The notes: generated by a model not told the origin, from the letters alone. 64,000 nt of DNA from Candidatus Magasanikbacteria bacterium RIFOXYC2_FULL_42_28 (GCA_001784435.1 MFQZ01000009.1:38089-102088); one strand, 5' to 3'; shown: positions 23,775 to 34,341, counted from the first letter of the stretch. Translations and numbers: made by a program.

Positions 23775-24653
23775 ATGGTCATGAAAAAAATTTTCTTAAT
23801 TATTTTACTGGGGATTTTGGCACCGACTTTGGGGGCGCGCGCCTTTTCTTTAAGTCCATTGAAATATATTTTTTCTGTGGAACGTGGTGAAAGCACGGTG
23901 ATTACAGTAACTCTAAATAATTATGAATCCGGGGTGATTGCCTTGGAGCCGGCGGTGGTGGGGATGAAAACCGACAAAGCCGGTCGGCCGGTTTATGATA
24001 GCACAGCCGAGGTAATTGGTTGGGTAAAGTCGGATTGGAATTTTATAAATTTAAAAGAAGGCCAAGGCCAAAAAGTTCATTTTTTAGTTACCGTTCCAGC
24101 TGGCGCGTATCCGGGTGATTATTATTTAGGTGTCGGCGCGAAACGCGTTGCCGGTGTCGGCGCGGTAAGTATCGGTGAGCAACTTTTGACAGTAGTGAAT
24201 TTGAAAGTGGCTGGAACTGCGCGCGAGGATTTGGTGGTGAAAAAATTTGAAGTTAGTGGAAAATTTTTTGAAAAAAATAAAAAATTTAATTTGGAAATTG
24301 AAAATAAAGGCAATGTGGAAATGCCGATAAGCGCGGTTTTAAAAATAAGCGATTGGCGTGGGCGGATAATTTTGGAACAGCCGGTTGCGGTGGGAAATAA
24401 AATTTTGCCATTAGCATCGCGAGTAGCATCAACCGATTTTGTCATTGCGAGGAGCGAAGCGACGCGGCAATCTATCGTGCCGGGTTTGTATCAAGTGGAT
24501 TTAACAGTTGATTACGGTTTGACTAAACAAAAAATTACCGCGGTGGAAAATTTTTGGTATGTGCCAACTTGGACGTTGGGTGTGTTGGTGGGGGTGATTA
24601 TATTGGTGGGATTAATTATTTTTATTAAAAATAGGAAAAATTTTGGGTATTAA
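23775..24653 (+). CDS. DUF916-like (WxL-interacting) membrane-anchored surface protein
   Basis: 292 residues. Signal peptide 1-~25. An immunoglobulin-like beta region starts FSLSPLKYIFSVERGESTVI and contains VHFLVTVPAGAYPGDYYLGV, the pattern of DUF916. A second beta domain follows, then a C-terminal transmembrane helix (~262-284) and a basic tail. This is the order of WxL-interacting proteins, and the WxL-like gene lies just upstream. Residues ~223-233 (VIARSEATRQS) are encoded by a widespread palindromic repeat inserted in frame in the second domain. The ATG at 23781 is an equally good start. Function: probably tethers the WxL-like protein at the cell surface. Confidence 0.7.
   Translation: MVMKKIFLIILLGILAPTLGARAFSLSPLKYIFSVERGESTVITVTLNNYESGVIALEPAVVGMKTDKAGRPVYDSTAEVIGWVKSDWNFINLKEGQGQKVHFLVTVPAGAYPGDYYLGVGAKRVAGVGAVSIGEQLLTVVNLKVAGTAREDLVVKKFEVSGKFFEKNKKFNLEIENKGNVEMPISAVLKISDWRGRIILEQPVAVGNKILPLASRVASTDFVIARSEATRQSIVPGLYQVDLTVDYGLTKQKITAVENFWYVPTWTLGVLVGVIILVGLIIFIKNRKNFGY
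24441..24473 (+). repeat. In-frame GTCATTGCGAGG-type repeat inside the DUF916-like gene
   Basis: GTCATTGCGAGGAGCGAAGC continuing to CGGCAATCT. This wording occurs as an intergenic repeat in many unrelated bacteria; here it encodes 11 residues. Confidence 0.75.
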
Positions 24654-24662
24654 ATATTACTC

Positions 24663-27600
24663 ATGTTTAGTCCGAAAAAAATATTTTTTACAATTTTGAC
24701 AGCAGTGCTGGCGGTTGGTTTATCAACCGCCTCTTTAGTATTAGCCGAAACGCAAACCGGGGGGTTGACAGTGGGGGTTACTATTGGGAGTGACGCTGTT
24801 TGTGGAAATGGCGCGGTTGAAGGCGATGAGGCCTGTGATGCCGGCAGTAGTAACGGGCTTTGTTCCGCGACTTGTAGTACCAGTTGTACGGTTAAGGCCA
24901 CGACCGATTGTGGTGGCGGTGGCGATACCGACAATTCTCCGACAATTTCCAATGTAACCACTACTCTGATTACGGTTAACAGCGCAACGGTGAGCTGGAA
25001 CGCGACTGATAACAACGGAATTTCCACCTCCACTTTTGTTTATGGAATTGATATCAATTATGGCAGTAGTGCGACAATATCAGGTTCCAATCCGTATAGC
25101 GTAAATTTATTCGGTTTATCTGCCAACACGGTTTATTATTTTCAAATTTCCGTTACTGATACTGGCAGTCATACCGTTGAATCTACTGGCAGTTTTACGA
25201 CTTTATCAACGGCGGTAGGAGATACCATCCCTCCTAATATTTTTAATGTTATTGTTTCCCCAATCGGCGTAACTATGGCGACAATTTCATTTGATACCAA
25301 CGAGTTGACGACAGCGCAAATTAAATTTAGTTCCGACTTTTCTTATGCCAGCAGTACGGCCTTGGACGCGGTTTTGGCTACCACACACACAATTTCAGTG
25401 CTGGGTTTATGGCCGGATACTACCTATCATTTTCAAATTATCGCCAATGATGAACCGAATAATACCACCACCACTTTGGATGCTACCTTTACTACTTTGC
25501 CGGCGCCGGCCGTGGCCGATGTTGGTCATTTTGAATTATCACCGTCATTTGAAGCAATTACTTTAAGTTGGGATTTGCCTGATTCTCCGTATTACGACCA
25601 TATTATATTAAATCGTCAAGTTACCGGCGATCCGGCCACATTGGTAGAGTTGCCGGTTGATCCATTGGATAGTTTATTTATCGATTATGGGATTGATTTT
25701 AATATCAATTATACCTATACGATTTATGTCGTAGATATTTTTGACCAACAAAGCCAAGGGGTATCGGTAAATGGCGAAGTTTTAGCATTTGGTTTAGAGG
25801 ATTGTGATAACGGTGATGTTGACGATGATGGCGATGGTGATGCTGATTGTGGTGATTTAGACTCTTGTTTCTCCCACCCCCACTGTGTAATTGAGGAAGT
25901 GTGTCATGATGAAAATGGTGATGGCTTGGAAAATTGTGATGATCCGAGTTGCGCTGGCAATGCGGTATGTTTAGCATTACACGAAGATGAGATTTGCGGT
26001 AACTTGTTTAATGATAACGGCGATGATTTTGAAAGTGATTGCGAAGACCCTGACTGTGCCGGATTCCCCGACCCGCAATGTGTCCTTTTTGATGTCGTGG
26101 CTTGTTCGGACCAGCAAGACAACGATGGCGACGGCCAAATTGATTTTGGCAATGACACCGGTTGCGTGAGCGCTGGTGATAATGACGAAAGTGACGACAC
26201 GGTGCCGAGTTTTTTACAGTTGAATGTTAATGATATTAAATTTTTTGCCGGTAATCGTCAAATTCCTTTGGCGCCGGTTAATGAAGTGGTGAGCAGTTTG
26301 GCTGGTAGTAACTTTACTGTGGCGGTCGCGCCGGCAATTACTCCCCAGGCAGTTACCTTGGTTTTGGAAGGGGCCACTTATCAGTTTGGCTTTAATGCGG
26401 TGGATAATATTTATTATTCAGATTTTACTTTGCCATTTGTTGGTGTGCATAGCGCTTATTTAAATATTGATTATGGCAATGGCCAACAGGATAGCGTATT
26501 GATTAAAATAAATTGTTTGCCTTGGGGGCAAGTGGAAAGTGGTGGTGAGCTAATTGCGGGCGTGGAAATGTTTTTGCTTGATACCAATAATGAAAAAATA
26601 TATTTGGGTGAATACGGTCAAACTAATCCGGTTTTGACGAGCGCGAGCGGGTTATATGGCTGGTCGGTATTGCCTGGTCACTACCTCGTGCGCGCAAACA
26701 AGGAGGGATTTTATGAACGGACTGTTCAAATTTATGAGGTAAAAAATAATTCCATTAACGCGAATATTGATTTAATTAAAATGCCGACTAATTGGTTAGG
26801 GGCCATAGACGCGGCGCGGGGGTTGGCTCTACAAGCGGTAAATGATGTTGCCGATAATCCGGCAGTGGAGCAAGTCGCCCAGCAGGTAGTGGCGCCGGTG
26901 GCAGTAGGGGTGTCAGCGGTGGGGACGATTTTGGTGGTGCCGTGGTGGAATTTGTTGGCGCTGTTACGTTTCTTATTTTTACAACCGCTTTTACTTATCG
27001 GTCGGGGCAAACGCAAACAGTGGGGCATGGTTTATAATTCTTTGAGCAAAATGCCAATTGATTTGGCAATCGTGCGTTTGTTTGACGCGACCACCGGCAA
27101 ATTGTTGCGTTCGCGTGTTACCGACGAACACGGTCGTTATGCGTTTATTATGCCACCAGGCAAATATCGTCTGCAAGTGGTAAAAATGAATATGACTTTT
27201 CCCTCCGTGTTGTTAGCCGGTATTACGCACGACGGCAATCGGCCGGATATTTATCATGGTGAAGAAATTATTGTTAATGAAAAAAATGTTTTGATTACGG
27301 CCAATGTCCCGCTTGATCCGTCCGGAGATGGTAAAACGCCGAAACGGATTTTGCGTGAGCGGTTTTGGCGTAAAGTGCAGTCGGGCGTGTCCGGTTTGGG
27401 TTTGGTTTTCACTTTGGTCGCGTTATATATTTCACCGCGTTGGTATATGTGGGTTTTGGCCGGGGCGCATATTGGTTTGATGTTGGTATTTAGACGTTTG
27501 GCAAAACCAAAAACTGCCAAGGGCTGGGGAATTGTTTCCGATACTGTCACGAGTAAACCGGTGGGGCGCACGGTGGCGCGTTTGTTTGATACCAAATTTA

Positions 27601-27797
27601 ATAAATTGGTGGCCACCGAAGTTACTGATAAACACGGGCGGTATAACTTTTTGGCCGGTGATAATAAGTATTATGTTACCTATGAGCATGAAAATTACGA
27701 GACGACTAAGACCGATGTACTGGATTTAACCGGTAAAGAAGAGGACGCGATCGCGACAGACGCGAAGTTAAAAAAGAAAGATTTATCCACAGAGTAA
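24663..27797 (+). CDS. Multidomain surface protein: Cys-rich, fibronectin III, Ca-binding and carboxypeptidase-regulatory-like domains
   Basis: 1044 residues. Signal peptide 1-~29. A Cys-rich repeat (CGNGAVEGDEACDAG, ~47-61) is of the kind known from myxobacterial and CPR exoproteins. Fibronectin-III-like domains occupy ~93-375. An Asp-rich, Cys-containing region (DVDDDGDGDADCGD and relatives, ~385-510) looks calcium-binding. A beta domain follows. Hydrophobic segments near ~755-775 and ~915-950 bracket two carboxypeptidase-regulatory-like domains (RVTDEHGRYAFIMPPGKY, EVTDKHGRYNFLAGDNKY). It is likely an adhesin or scaffold anchored twice in the membrane. The last codons contain a perfect TTATCCACA DnaA-box sequence, possibly by chance. 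Confidence 0.8.
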   Translation: MFSPKKIFFTILTAVLAVGLSTASLVLAETQTGGLTVGVTIGSDAVCGNGAVEGDEACDAGSSNGLCSATCSTSCTVKATTDCGGGGDTDNSPTISNVTTTLITVNSATVSWNATDNNGISTSTFVYGIDINYGSSATISGSNPYSVNLFGLSANTVYYFQISVTDTGSHTVESTGSFTTLSTAVGDTIPPNIFNVIVSPIGVTMATISFDTNELTTAQIKFSSDFSYASSTALDAVLATTHTISVLGLWPDTTYHFQIIANDEPNNTTTTLDATFTTLPAPAVADVGHFELSPSFEAITLSWDLPDSPYYDHIILNRQVTGDPATLVELPVDPLDSLFIDYGIDFNINYTYTIYVVDIFDQQSQGVSVNGEVLAFGLEDCDNGDVDDDGDGDADCGDLDSCFSHPHCVIEEVCHDENGDGLENCDDPSCAGNAVCLALHEDEICGNLFNDNGDDFESDCEDPDCAGFPDPQCVLFDVVACSDQQDNDGDGQIDFGNDTGCVSAGDNDESDDTVPSFLQLNVNDIKFFAGNRQIPLAPVNEVVSSLAGSNFTVAVAPAITPQAVTLVLEGATYQFGFNAVDNIYYSDFTLPFVGVHSAYLNIDYGNGQQDSVLIKINCLPWGQVESGGELIAGVEMFLLDTNNEKIYLGEYGQTNPVLTSASGLYGWSVLPGHYLVRANKEGFYERTVQIYEVKNNSINANIDLIKMPTNWLGAIDAARGLALQAVNDVADNPAVEQVAQQVVAPVAVGVSAVGTILVVPWWNLLALLRFLFLQPLLLIGRGKRKQWGMVYNSLSKMPIDLAIVRLFDATTGKLLRSRVTDEHGRYAFIMPPGKYRLQVVKMNMTFPSVLLAGITHDGNRPDIYHGEEIIVNEKNVLITANVPLDPSGDGKTPKRILRERFWRKVQSGVSGLGLVFTLVALYISPRWYMWVLAGAHIGLMLVFRRLAKPKTAKGWGIVSDTVTSKPVGRTVARLFDTKFNKLVATEVTDKHGRYNFLAGDNKYYVTYEHENYETTKTDVLDLTGKEEDAIATDAKLKKKDLSTE

Positions 27798-27837
27798 TTT
27801 TATTAAAAATGTGGTATAATATATGGAAGAGAAGTGA

Positions 27838-30800
27838 GTGATTATGGCAATTATAGGATTGAAAAATTTATTAAAATTATCAAGCCGAATTTTTGTAATA
27901 TCCGCCATATTTTTGTCCGCAATTTTTAGTTTATGGTTATGGCAAAATAGCGCGGTCGCGGCGATCGCGCCATCAGTAATTACTTACCAAGGTAAAGTAT
28001 TAGTAAGCGGTTCACCAGCGTCATCTACTTTATCAATGAAGTTTGTTTTGTATGACTCTTTAACTGGTGGCACTGCGCTCTATACTGCTTCCGGCACTTT
28101 GCCAACCACGAGCACAATTAGTATTACTCCTTCCAGTGGTATATTTAGTGTTGATCTTGGTGGTAGTGGTACAAACACGATTGATCCAACTATTTTTCAA
28201 AATAACAGTAGTGTATATTTAGAAGTAACCATCGGCAGTCAAACCCTTACCCCCCGAAAACAAATCACTGCCGCTCCTTATGCTTTCAACGCTAAATATC
28301 TAGATGGTCTCGCCACTTCATCATTCGCCAAACTTGGATCCAATGAAACGGTTACCGGCACTTGGACCTTTTCGGCAACCACGACTATGGTCACGACGAC
28401 GGTGAGTGGGAGGTTAGGTATTGGGACGACCACGCCAGATCAAGCGTTGACAGTGGTGGGGAGTATTAGTAATCCGGTGAATGGGAATTCTGGGATAACA
28501 GAAATTGCGACTCTATCAACAGGTAACGACCCGTTTGCGATATTTGTCTCTGGTCGGTATGCTTATGTGGCCAATTCTGCTTCTAGCACCATGACTATAA
28601 TTGATATTTCTAAACCAACCGTGCCGGTGCAGGTAGCAACAGTTTCTGTCGGAAATTCACCGCGTTCCGTATTTGTTTCTGGTCGTTATGCGTATGTTGG
28701 AAATTATGGACATGGCACTATATCCATCGTGGACGTGTCTAATCCATTTTCTCCTGTTGTTGTTGCTACCCAGCAGGATTTGCCGGGTATCCCATCTTCT
28801 ATTTTTATCTCCGGTCGGTATTTGTATACCACCTTACAAGGCCAAGATATCTTGGCGGTTGTTGATATATCAGATCCGCTGACTCCGGTTTTGGCTGCGG
28901 CTGTCACTGTCGGTGATTACCCACAATCAGTTTTTGTCTCCGGTCGTTATGCTTATGTGGCGAATAGAGCATCCGGCACCATTTCTGTGGTTGACATATC
29001 TAATCCTTTGTCTCCAGTCCAAATTGCCACGACCTCTGTTGGTGTTTGGCCTAGTTCTATAGCTGTCTCTGGTCGTTATGCTTATGTGGCCCATGATTCT
29101 GATTTGTTTATTTCTGTAGTGGACGTGTCTAACCCCGCTATCCCAGTTCAAGTGGCTACCACCTCTGTCGGTTTTGTACAGTCGTCCGTATTTGTTTCCG
29201 GTCGTTATGCGTATTTTAGCACGGGTATTACTGCAAATGATTTAGGCAATCTTTCGGTTGTGGATATTTTAAATCCGTTGGTACCGGTTTTAGTGGCAAC
29301 TACGCCGGTTGGAAAAAATCCACAATCAGTTTTTGTCTCCGGTCGTTATGCTTATGTGGCTAATGCGGGGCCTCTTGCGGGCAATGGTGGGGAAAATACT
29401 ATTTCCATCATCGATCTCTCCGGCGCCGAATTTTCCACCCTAATCGCCCACTCCGCCGAAGTCGGCCAAATCCAATCGCGCAATGACATCATCGCTCAAG
29501 GCATAGTTGGCGCCAACAGTTTACAAATCGGCAGTGGTGGTATCCTCTCTAACGGGCCCATCAGTATCACCGCCACCGATACCTATTCTTACTTCGGCGG
29601 TGGCATTACCGCCACCGGCACAGTAACCACTACTAATTTGGCGGTCATCGGCAATGCCACTTTTGGTGGCACATTGTCGCTGGGCAATACCGACATCACC
29701 GGCAATCTTACTGTCTCCGGCAACGCTACTACCACTGGTAATCAAGTAATATCCGGCACACTTAATATTTCCGGCACTTCCACTCTCGTTACCACCACTG
29801 CCACTGCCTTAACTGTCACTGGCACATCAACTTTAACAAATATTTCATCCACTGGCATTTCCAATCTAGGCACTTTAAACGTTTCTGGCAGTACCATTCT
29901 TTCTGGCACATTAAATGTAACCGGCACATCAACTTTGGCCACTACCACCATTTCCAAATTAACCATTAGCAGTCAAGGTATTATTATTTCCAGTAGCACT
30001 CCGGTCGTTACTTCTTCCACTTTGTATAATGTTGGTGACACCCTTTATTGGAACGGCAACGCCTTATCAACCTCTACTGGTAGCGGTTTGCCGTCTAGTA
30101 TTGATGGCCAAATTTTATTCTCCGCTGGTTCTACTTGGACCGCGACTTCGGCGATTAGTATTGTGAGTACAACTGGTAATGTTGGTATCGGTACCACCAA
30201 CCCAGGTACTTTGCTCACAGTCCACAACACCAATATCGCTTCGGCCACTTCTTCCACTTTAAAACAATCATATTTATCAGTTGACCAAATGGCCTTGTCA
30301 CAATTAGAAGGTGGAGCATATTTTGGCCGAACAAAAATAAAAAATAATAATTGGGTAGTTCAAGTAGCGGATAATTTTGTTTTGAGTGAGGCACCGTTAT
30401 CTATGAAGGGTTCGGCTGGTTCGGCTGATGGGGAAATTTTAGCAATAGTTTTAGATGGCAATCAAATCGGGCTGTTTTCCGGTTTTGATGCTGATGTTCA
30501 ATTGGTGGCTAGCGTTCAAAATTGGGAGGATATCGCGATGTCCGTTGATGGTAAAATTATGTCGGCTGTGATTGATAATGGCGGGATTCATCGTTCCATT
30601 GATTATGGCGCCACTTGGGCGACCTCATCCGCTTTGACAAAAAATTGGACAGGTATTGCAATGTCGGCCGATGGTAAATATCAAACGGCCGTGGCCACCG
30701 GTGATAGCGTTTATATTTCTGCTGATTTTGGTGTTACCTGGATCGCCAAAGACAGCAGTCGCGCTTGGACCGGTGTGGCCATGTCATCGGACGGTAAATT

Positions 30801-33800
30801 ACAAATTGCCACTGTTTCAAGCACCGGCAATATTTATCTTTCGGTTGATTATGGTAGTACTTGGGTTGCTAAAGCCAGTGCCAATGATTGGGACAGCGTG
30901 GTTATGTCGGCTGATGGGCGGGTAGTATTGGCCGGAGTGAATAGTGGCAATCTTTATCTTTCCACTAATTACGGCTATTCTTGGACAACCACTACCGCTC
31001 CGACCGGAGCTTGGAGCGCGGTCGGTATGGATGGCGATGGTAAATATCAAGTGGCCGGAATTTCGGGTGGGGCGTTATATATATCTGGTGATTATGGTTC
31101 CACTTGGGCCACTTCAACGTCAGCTACGAGTGGGGTTTGGTATGATATTGACGTTACGGCCGATGGCGCTACGGTGGTTGCAACGGACAATGTCGCGGGG
31201 TATTATATCAATCAGGCCGATCAGTTTAGTTTAAAAAATATTGCGATTGGCGCGACTACGGTTGCCAGCGGTTTGGCGCTTGATGTTACCGGTGTTGGTT
31301 CTTTTTCCGGTAATTTATCGGTTGGTGGCGGTTTAACTGTTACCGGTAATGCTACCAGCACTAATTTTATTGCGACCGGCAATGTTGGAATTGGCACCAC
31401 AACACTTACCGAAAGATTAAATGTTAAAGGTAATATTAATTTGGTCGGCAATCTTAATTTAGCAACCGGTACGATAAAATATTCCGGCAGTAATTTATTG
31501 TCAATTACCGGTGGCGCGTCATCAGTTGCTTTAGGGGTAAATGCCGGGCACAGTGCAACCGGCACAGGTAATGTGTTTGTTGGCAGTGGAGCCGGCCAAA
31601 ACAATGATTCTGGTTATAACAATACTTTTATTGGTCTTAATGCCGGGCAGACTAATACCTCATCGGCCGGGAACACCTTTATCGGGGCGACCGCTGGCGC
31701 TAGCAACACATCTGGTAGTAGTAATGTCTTTGTTGGTTCGGGGGCGGGGGGGCTTAACACTACCGGTCTGGGTAATTCGTTTTTTGGTGCTCAAGTGGCC
31801 AGTGCCAATACCAGCGGTAGCATTAATTCGTTTTTTGGAGCCTACGCCGGCATTGCTAATACTGAAGGCGGCAATAATTCGTTTTTTGGAGCATACGCCG
31901 GCACTGCCAACATTACCGGTAATTATAATGTATTTATTGGCGAATACGCCGGATCAAGTGTTACTTCCGGGTATTCCAATACTTTTTTGGGCGCGCGCTC
32001 TGGTTATTTGAATATTATTGGGGCCGGTAATGTGTTTTTAGGCAATCAAGCCGGTTATAACGAGACAGGCTCTAATAAATTATATATTGCCAATTCCAAC
32101 ACAGATTCGCCTTTGATTTATGGTGATTTTAGCGCGAGTGCCTTGACGATAAATGGAAGTTTAACGGTGTCATCAACTAACACTTCTACTTTTAATAGTA
32201 GCATTAATATCACCAGCGGATGTTTCGCGGTCGGTGGAAATTGTTTGTCAGACGGCACTACTCTTAATACCACCGTGCTTAATGTTAGTAGTACTCTTAC
32301 CACCAACAGCACCACAATTTTGGTTGGTAATAATTATTTTAATTTTACCGGGGCAAATATTGGTGGAAATGATTATGCGTCTTTATCTATCGGTAATGGC
32401 GCATCTTCCACTAACGGAGCGGTAGCAATTTGGGGTGATACCACGGTTGGGCCAAGATTTATGTTAGTGGCGACCACATCCGCGCCTTCTGCCACTGTTG
32501 GCGATAGTCCGATTTTTGTCGTTGATATGACTAGTGGTTATGCGCGCGTGGATATTGGCAGTACCGGTAACGCCAAATCAGGATTGTTAAGATTATATGA
32601 TAACGCCGGTGTGAATAAAATTTATTTGAGCGCCAGTTCTACCGACGGCGATTCGTTTGTGTTGGATAATTTTTTAGTGGGCGCGAATTCCGAGAGTATT
32701 GCCAACACTGGTTTTGTTTTAACTAATAACAACAGTTTATACACCGAAGGCGATTTGGGTGTTAATGGTAATATTTATACCGACGGGGCAATTTATATTT
32801 CTGGCACTTCTACTTTGGCTATTACCACTATTACCGCCTTAACTGTATCTGGAGATGTAACTCTATCTACCTCCACTATCTTTTTAAATAATGTTGGCAG
32901 CTTCACCAGCTCAACCGCTTTTATTTTTAATGTTGCTAATTTTTCTTTGTCTGCCGCTGATAGATATATTTTGTCTTTACGTTCTAATAACGCACCAGTA
33001 TTTTCCGTCTCCGCCAATGGTGATGTTAATACAGTAGGTAGTTTGCATGCGTTTTCAGCCACTGTTGGGGCCGATGGTAATCCCGGTGACTTGGCCGAAC
33101 GCGTTGATATTGCCGTTGATGATATCGCCGAAGCTGGCGATGTGGTCGTGGTTGATCCAAATAATATTGATACCTATCGCCGTAGTAGTGAGGCATATAG
33201 TCAATCCGTGGCTGGAGTAATTTCTACCGCTCCAACCATCGTAGTTGGTGATGGTAAAACTGATTACACCGCTGTCATGGCTATGATTGGTCGCGTGCCA
33301 GTTAAAATTTCCAGTGAAAACGGCGCGATTAAGCGTGGTGATTTATTAGTGTCGGCATCGCTTCCCGGTTACGCGATGAAATATAATCCGGAAGATGATA
33401 ATGGTTTGAAGATGGTGGGTATTGTGGGTGTGGCTTTGGATAGTTTTGCCGATGTCGGCGGAACCGGGAAAATTATGGCTTTAATCCGCACCGGTTGGGT
33501 CAATTCGCGTGGGCAAACTATCAATGATATTAAGAGTGACTTAGAAACTTTGGCGCAGAGTCAAGGTGTGAATATTAATTCTAATCCAAGTGATTTGACA
33601 GTGGAGCCAAGTGGCGGTAATTTGGTGTATAGCAGTGGTAATTTGAATTTACATGGTGGCAGTTTGTTGGGCGTAGCGGCGATTTCCGGCTTGAATGGTC
33701 GGTGGGAAATAAACGCTGATGGTTGGTTTATCACGCGCGTTGACACCACGAGTGGGCAAAAAGAAATGTATGGTTTGCAATCACCGGCCGCGGAATTTGT

Positions 33801-34341
33801 ATTTTCCAGCTCATCACAGTTGATGAATGGTGAAGCGCGGGTTACTTTTGATGTTGCCGCGCAGGAAATTATTGATACGGACGCGATATTAAAAGTAAGT
33901 GTAACTTTAACATCGGGCGAAGCAATGGGTGTGTATGTAACTGATAAAAATGCGACTGGTTTTACGGTAAAAGAAGTAGGGAATGGCACAAGTAACGCGA
34001 CTTTTGATTGGGTGGTGGTGGTAAAGCAAAAAGATCCCAATACTCCGGTAAGCGCGCCGGTTAGTGAACCAATAATAGACACGCCCGTTTCCTCTGGCGA
34101 TTCTAGCGGTTCGTCAACCACCTTAACCACCGAAACGCCACTGGTTATTGAATCAACCACAACCTCAACTACTGAGCCAGCGCCAGCACCGGTTGAAATC
34201 CTAACCCAGGAACCGACTGCCACAGTTGAGCCAACACCAGAAACAACGCCTGTGCCTGAACCAGCGCCGGTAGTTGTTGAGCCCACCCCTGAACCAGCGC
34301 CAGCACCGGTTGAAATTCCATCCTCGGAACCAGCACCTTGA
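27838..34341 (+). CDS. Giant composite surface protein (LVIVD propeller, Asp-box propeller, YadA-head-like repeats)
   Basis: 2167 residues from GTG (an ATG two codons on, at 27844, is the likelier start). Signal/anchor ~15-42. A beta domain (~45-160) ends LTPRKQITAAPYAFNAKYLDG-like, as in phage tail-fibre-related proteins. LVIVD-type propeller repeats (~220-530) repeat SGRYAYVAN. Ser/Thr-rich 'SGTSTL' repeats come next. An Asp-box propeller (~874-1130) has SIDYGATW, SADFGVTW, SVDYGSTW and SGDYGSTW. YadA-head-like repeats (~1234-1420) include NVFVGSGAG and NSFFGAYAG. A conserved domain (~1749-1887) starts GDLAERVDIAVDD. The tail is Pro/Glu/Thr-rich and ends without an anchor. An extended -10 (TGGTATAAT) lies just upstream. 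Confidence 0.85.
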   Translation: MIMAIIGLKNLLKLSSRIFVISAIFLSAIFSLWLWQNSAVAAIAPSVITYQGKVLVSGSPASSTLSMKFVLYDSLTGGTALYTASGTLPTTSTISITPSSGIFSVDLGGSGTNTIDPTIFQNNSSVYLEVTIGSQTLTPRKQITAAPYAFNAKYLDGLATSSFAKLGSNETVTGTWTFSATTTMVTTTVSGRLGIGTTTPDQALTVVGSISNPVNGNSGITEIATLSTGNDPFAIFVSGRYAYVANSASSTMTIIDISKPTVPVQVATVSVGNSPRSVFVSGRYAYVGNYGHGTISIVDVSNPFSPVVVATQQDLPGIPSSIFISGRYLYTTLQGQDILAVVDISDPLTPVLAAAVTVGDYPQSVFVSGRYAYVANRASGTISVVDISNPLSPVQIATTSVGVWPSSIAVSGRYAYVAHDSDLFISVVDVSNPAIPVQVATTSVGFVQSSVFVSGRYAYFSTGITANDLGNLSVVDILNPLVPVLVATTPVGKNPQSVFVSGRYAYVANAGPLAGNGGENTISIIDLSGAEFSTLIAHSAEVGQIQSRNDIIAQGIVGANSLQIGSGGILSNGPISITATDTYSYFGGGITATGTVTTTNLAVIGNATFGGTLSLGNTDITGNLTVSGNATTTGNQVISGTLNISGTSTLVTTTATALTVTGTSTLTNISSTGISNLGTLNVSGSTILSGTLNVTGTSTLATTTISKLTISSQGIIISSSTPVVTSSTLYNVGDTLYWNGNALSTSTGSGLPSSIDGQILFSAGSTWTATSAISIVSTTGNVGIGTTNPGTLLTVHNTNIASATSSTLKQSYLSVDQMALSQLEGGAYFGRTKIKNNNWVVQVADNFVLSEAPLSMKGSAGSADGEILAIVLDGNQIGLFSGFDADVQLVASVQNWEDIAMSVDGKIMSAVIDNGGIHRSIDYGATWATSSALTKNWTGIAMSADGKYQTAVATGDSVYISADFGVTWIAKDSSRAWTGVAMSSDGKLQIATVSSTGNIYLSVDYGSTWVAKASANDWDSVVMSADGRVVLAGVNSGNLYLSTNYGYSWTTTTAPTGAWSAVGMDGDGKYQVAGISGGALYISGDYGSTWATSTSATSGVWYDIDVTADGATVVATDNVAGYYINQADQFSLKNIAIGATTVASGLALDVTGVGSFSGNLSVGGGLTVTGNATSTNFIATGNVGIGTTTLTERLNVKGNINLVGNLNLATGTIKYSGSNLLSITGGASSVALGVNAGHSATGTGNVFVGSGAGQNNDSGYNNTFIGLNAGQTNTSSAGNTFIGATAGASNTSGSSNVFVGSGAGGLNTTGLGNSFFGAQVASANTSGSINSFFGAYAGIANTEGGNNSFFGAYAGTANITGNYNVFIGEYAGSSVTSGYSNTFLGARSGYLNIIGAGNVFLGNQAGYNETGSNKLYIANSNTDSPLIYGDFSASALTINGSLTVSSTNTSTFNSSINITSGCFAVGGNCLSDGTTLNTTVLNVSSTLTTNSTTILVGNNYFNFTGANIGGNDYASLSIGNGASSTNGAVAIWGDTTVGPRFMLVATTSAPSATVGDSPIFVVDMTSGYARVDIGSTGNAKSGLLRLYDNAGVNKIYLSASSTDGDSFVLDNFLVGANSESIANTGFVLTNNNSLYTEGDLGVNGNIYTDGAIYISGTSTLAITTITALTVSGDVTLSTSTIFLNNVGSFTSSTAFIFNVANFSLSAADRYILSLRSNNAPVFSVSANGDVNTVGSLHAFSATVGADGNPGDLAERVDIAVDDIAEAGDVVVVDPNNIDTYRRSSEAYSQSVAGVISTAPTIVVGDGKTDYTAVMAMIGRVPVKISSENGAIKRGDLLVSASLPGYAMKYNPEDDNGLKMVGIVGVALDSFADVGGTGKIMALIRTGWVNSRGQTINDIKSDLETLAQSQGVNINSNPSDLTVEPSGGNLVYSSGNLNLHGGSLLGVAAISGLNGRWEINADGWFITRVDTTSGQKEMYGLQSPAAEFVFSSSSQLMNGEARVTFDVAAQEIIDTDAILKVSVTLTSGEAMGVYVTDKNATGFTVKEVGNGTSNATFDWVVVVKQKDPNTPVSAPVSEPIIDTPVSSGDSSGSSTTLTTETPLVIESTTTSTTEPAPAPVEILTQEPTATVEPTPETTPVPEPAPVVVEPTPEPAPAPVEIPSSEPAP

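Noticed and set aside
27783..27791. Perfect DnaA box TTATCCACA as an origin marker
   Set aside because: It is a single copy at the end of a coding sequence with no cluster around it, so chance is likely.
27838..34341. CRISPR-like or tandem-repeat array because of recurring ~20-base identities
   Set aside because: The repeats are in-frame protein repeats (propeller blades, head repeats) with irregular spacing, not a spacer array.
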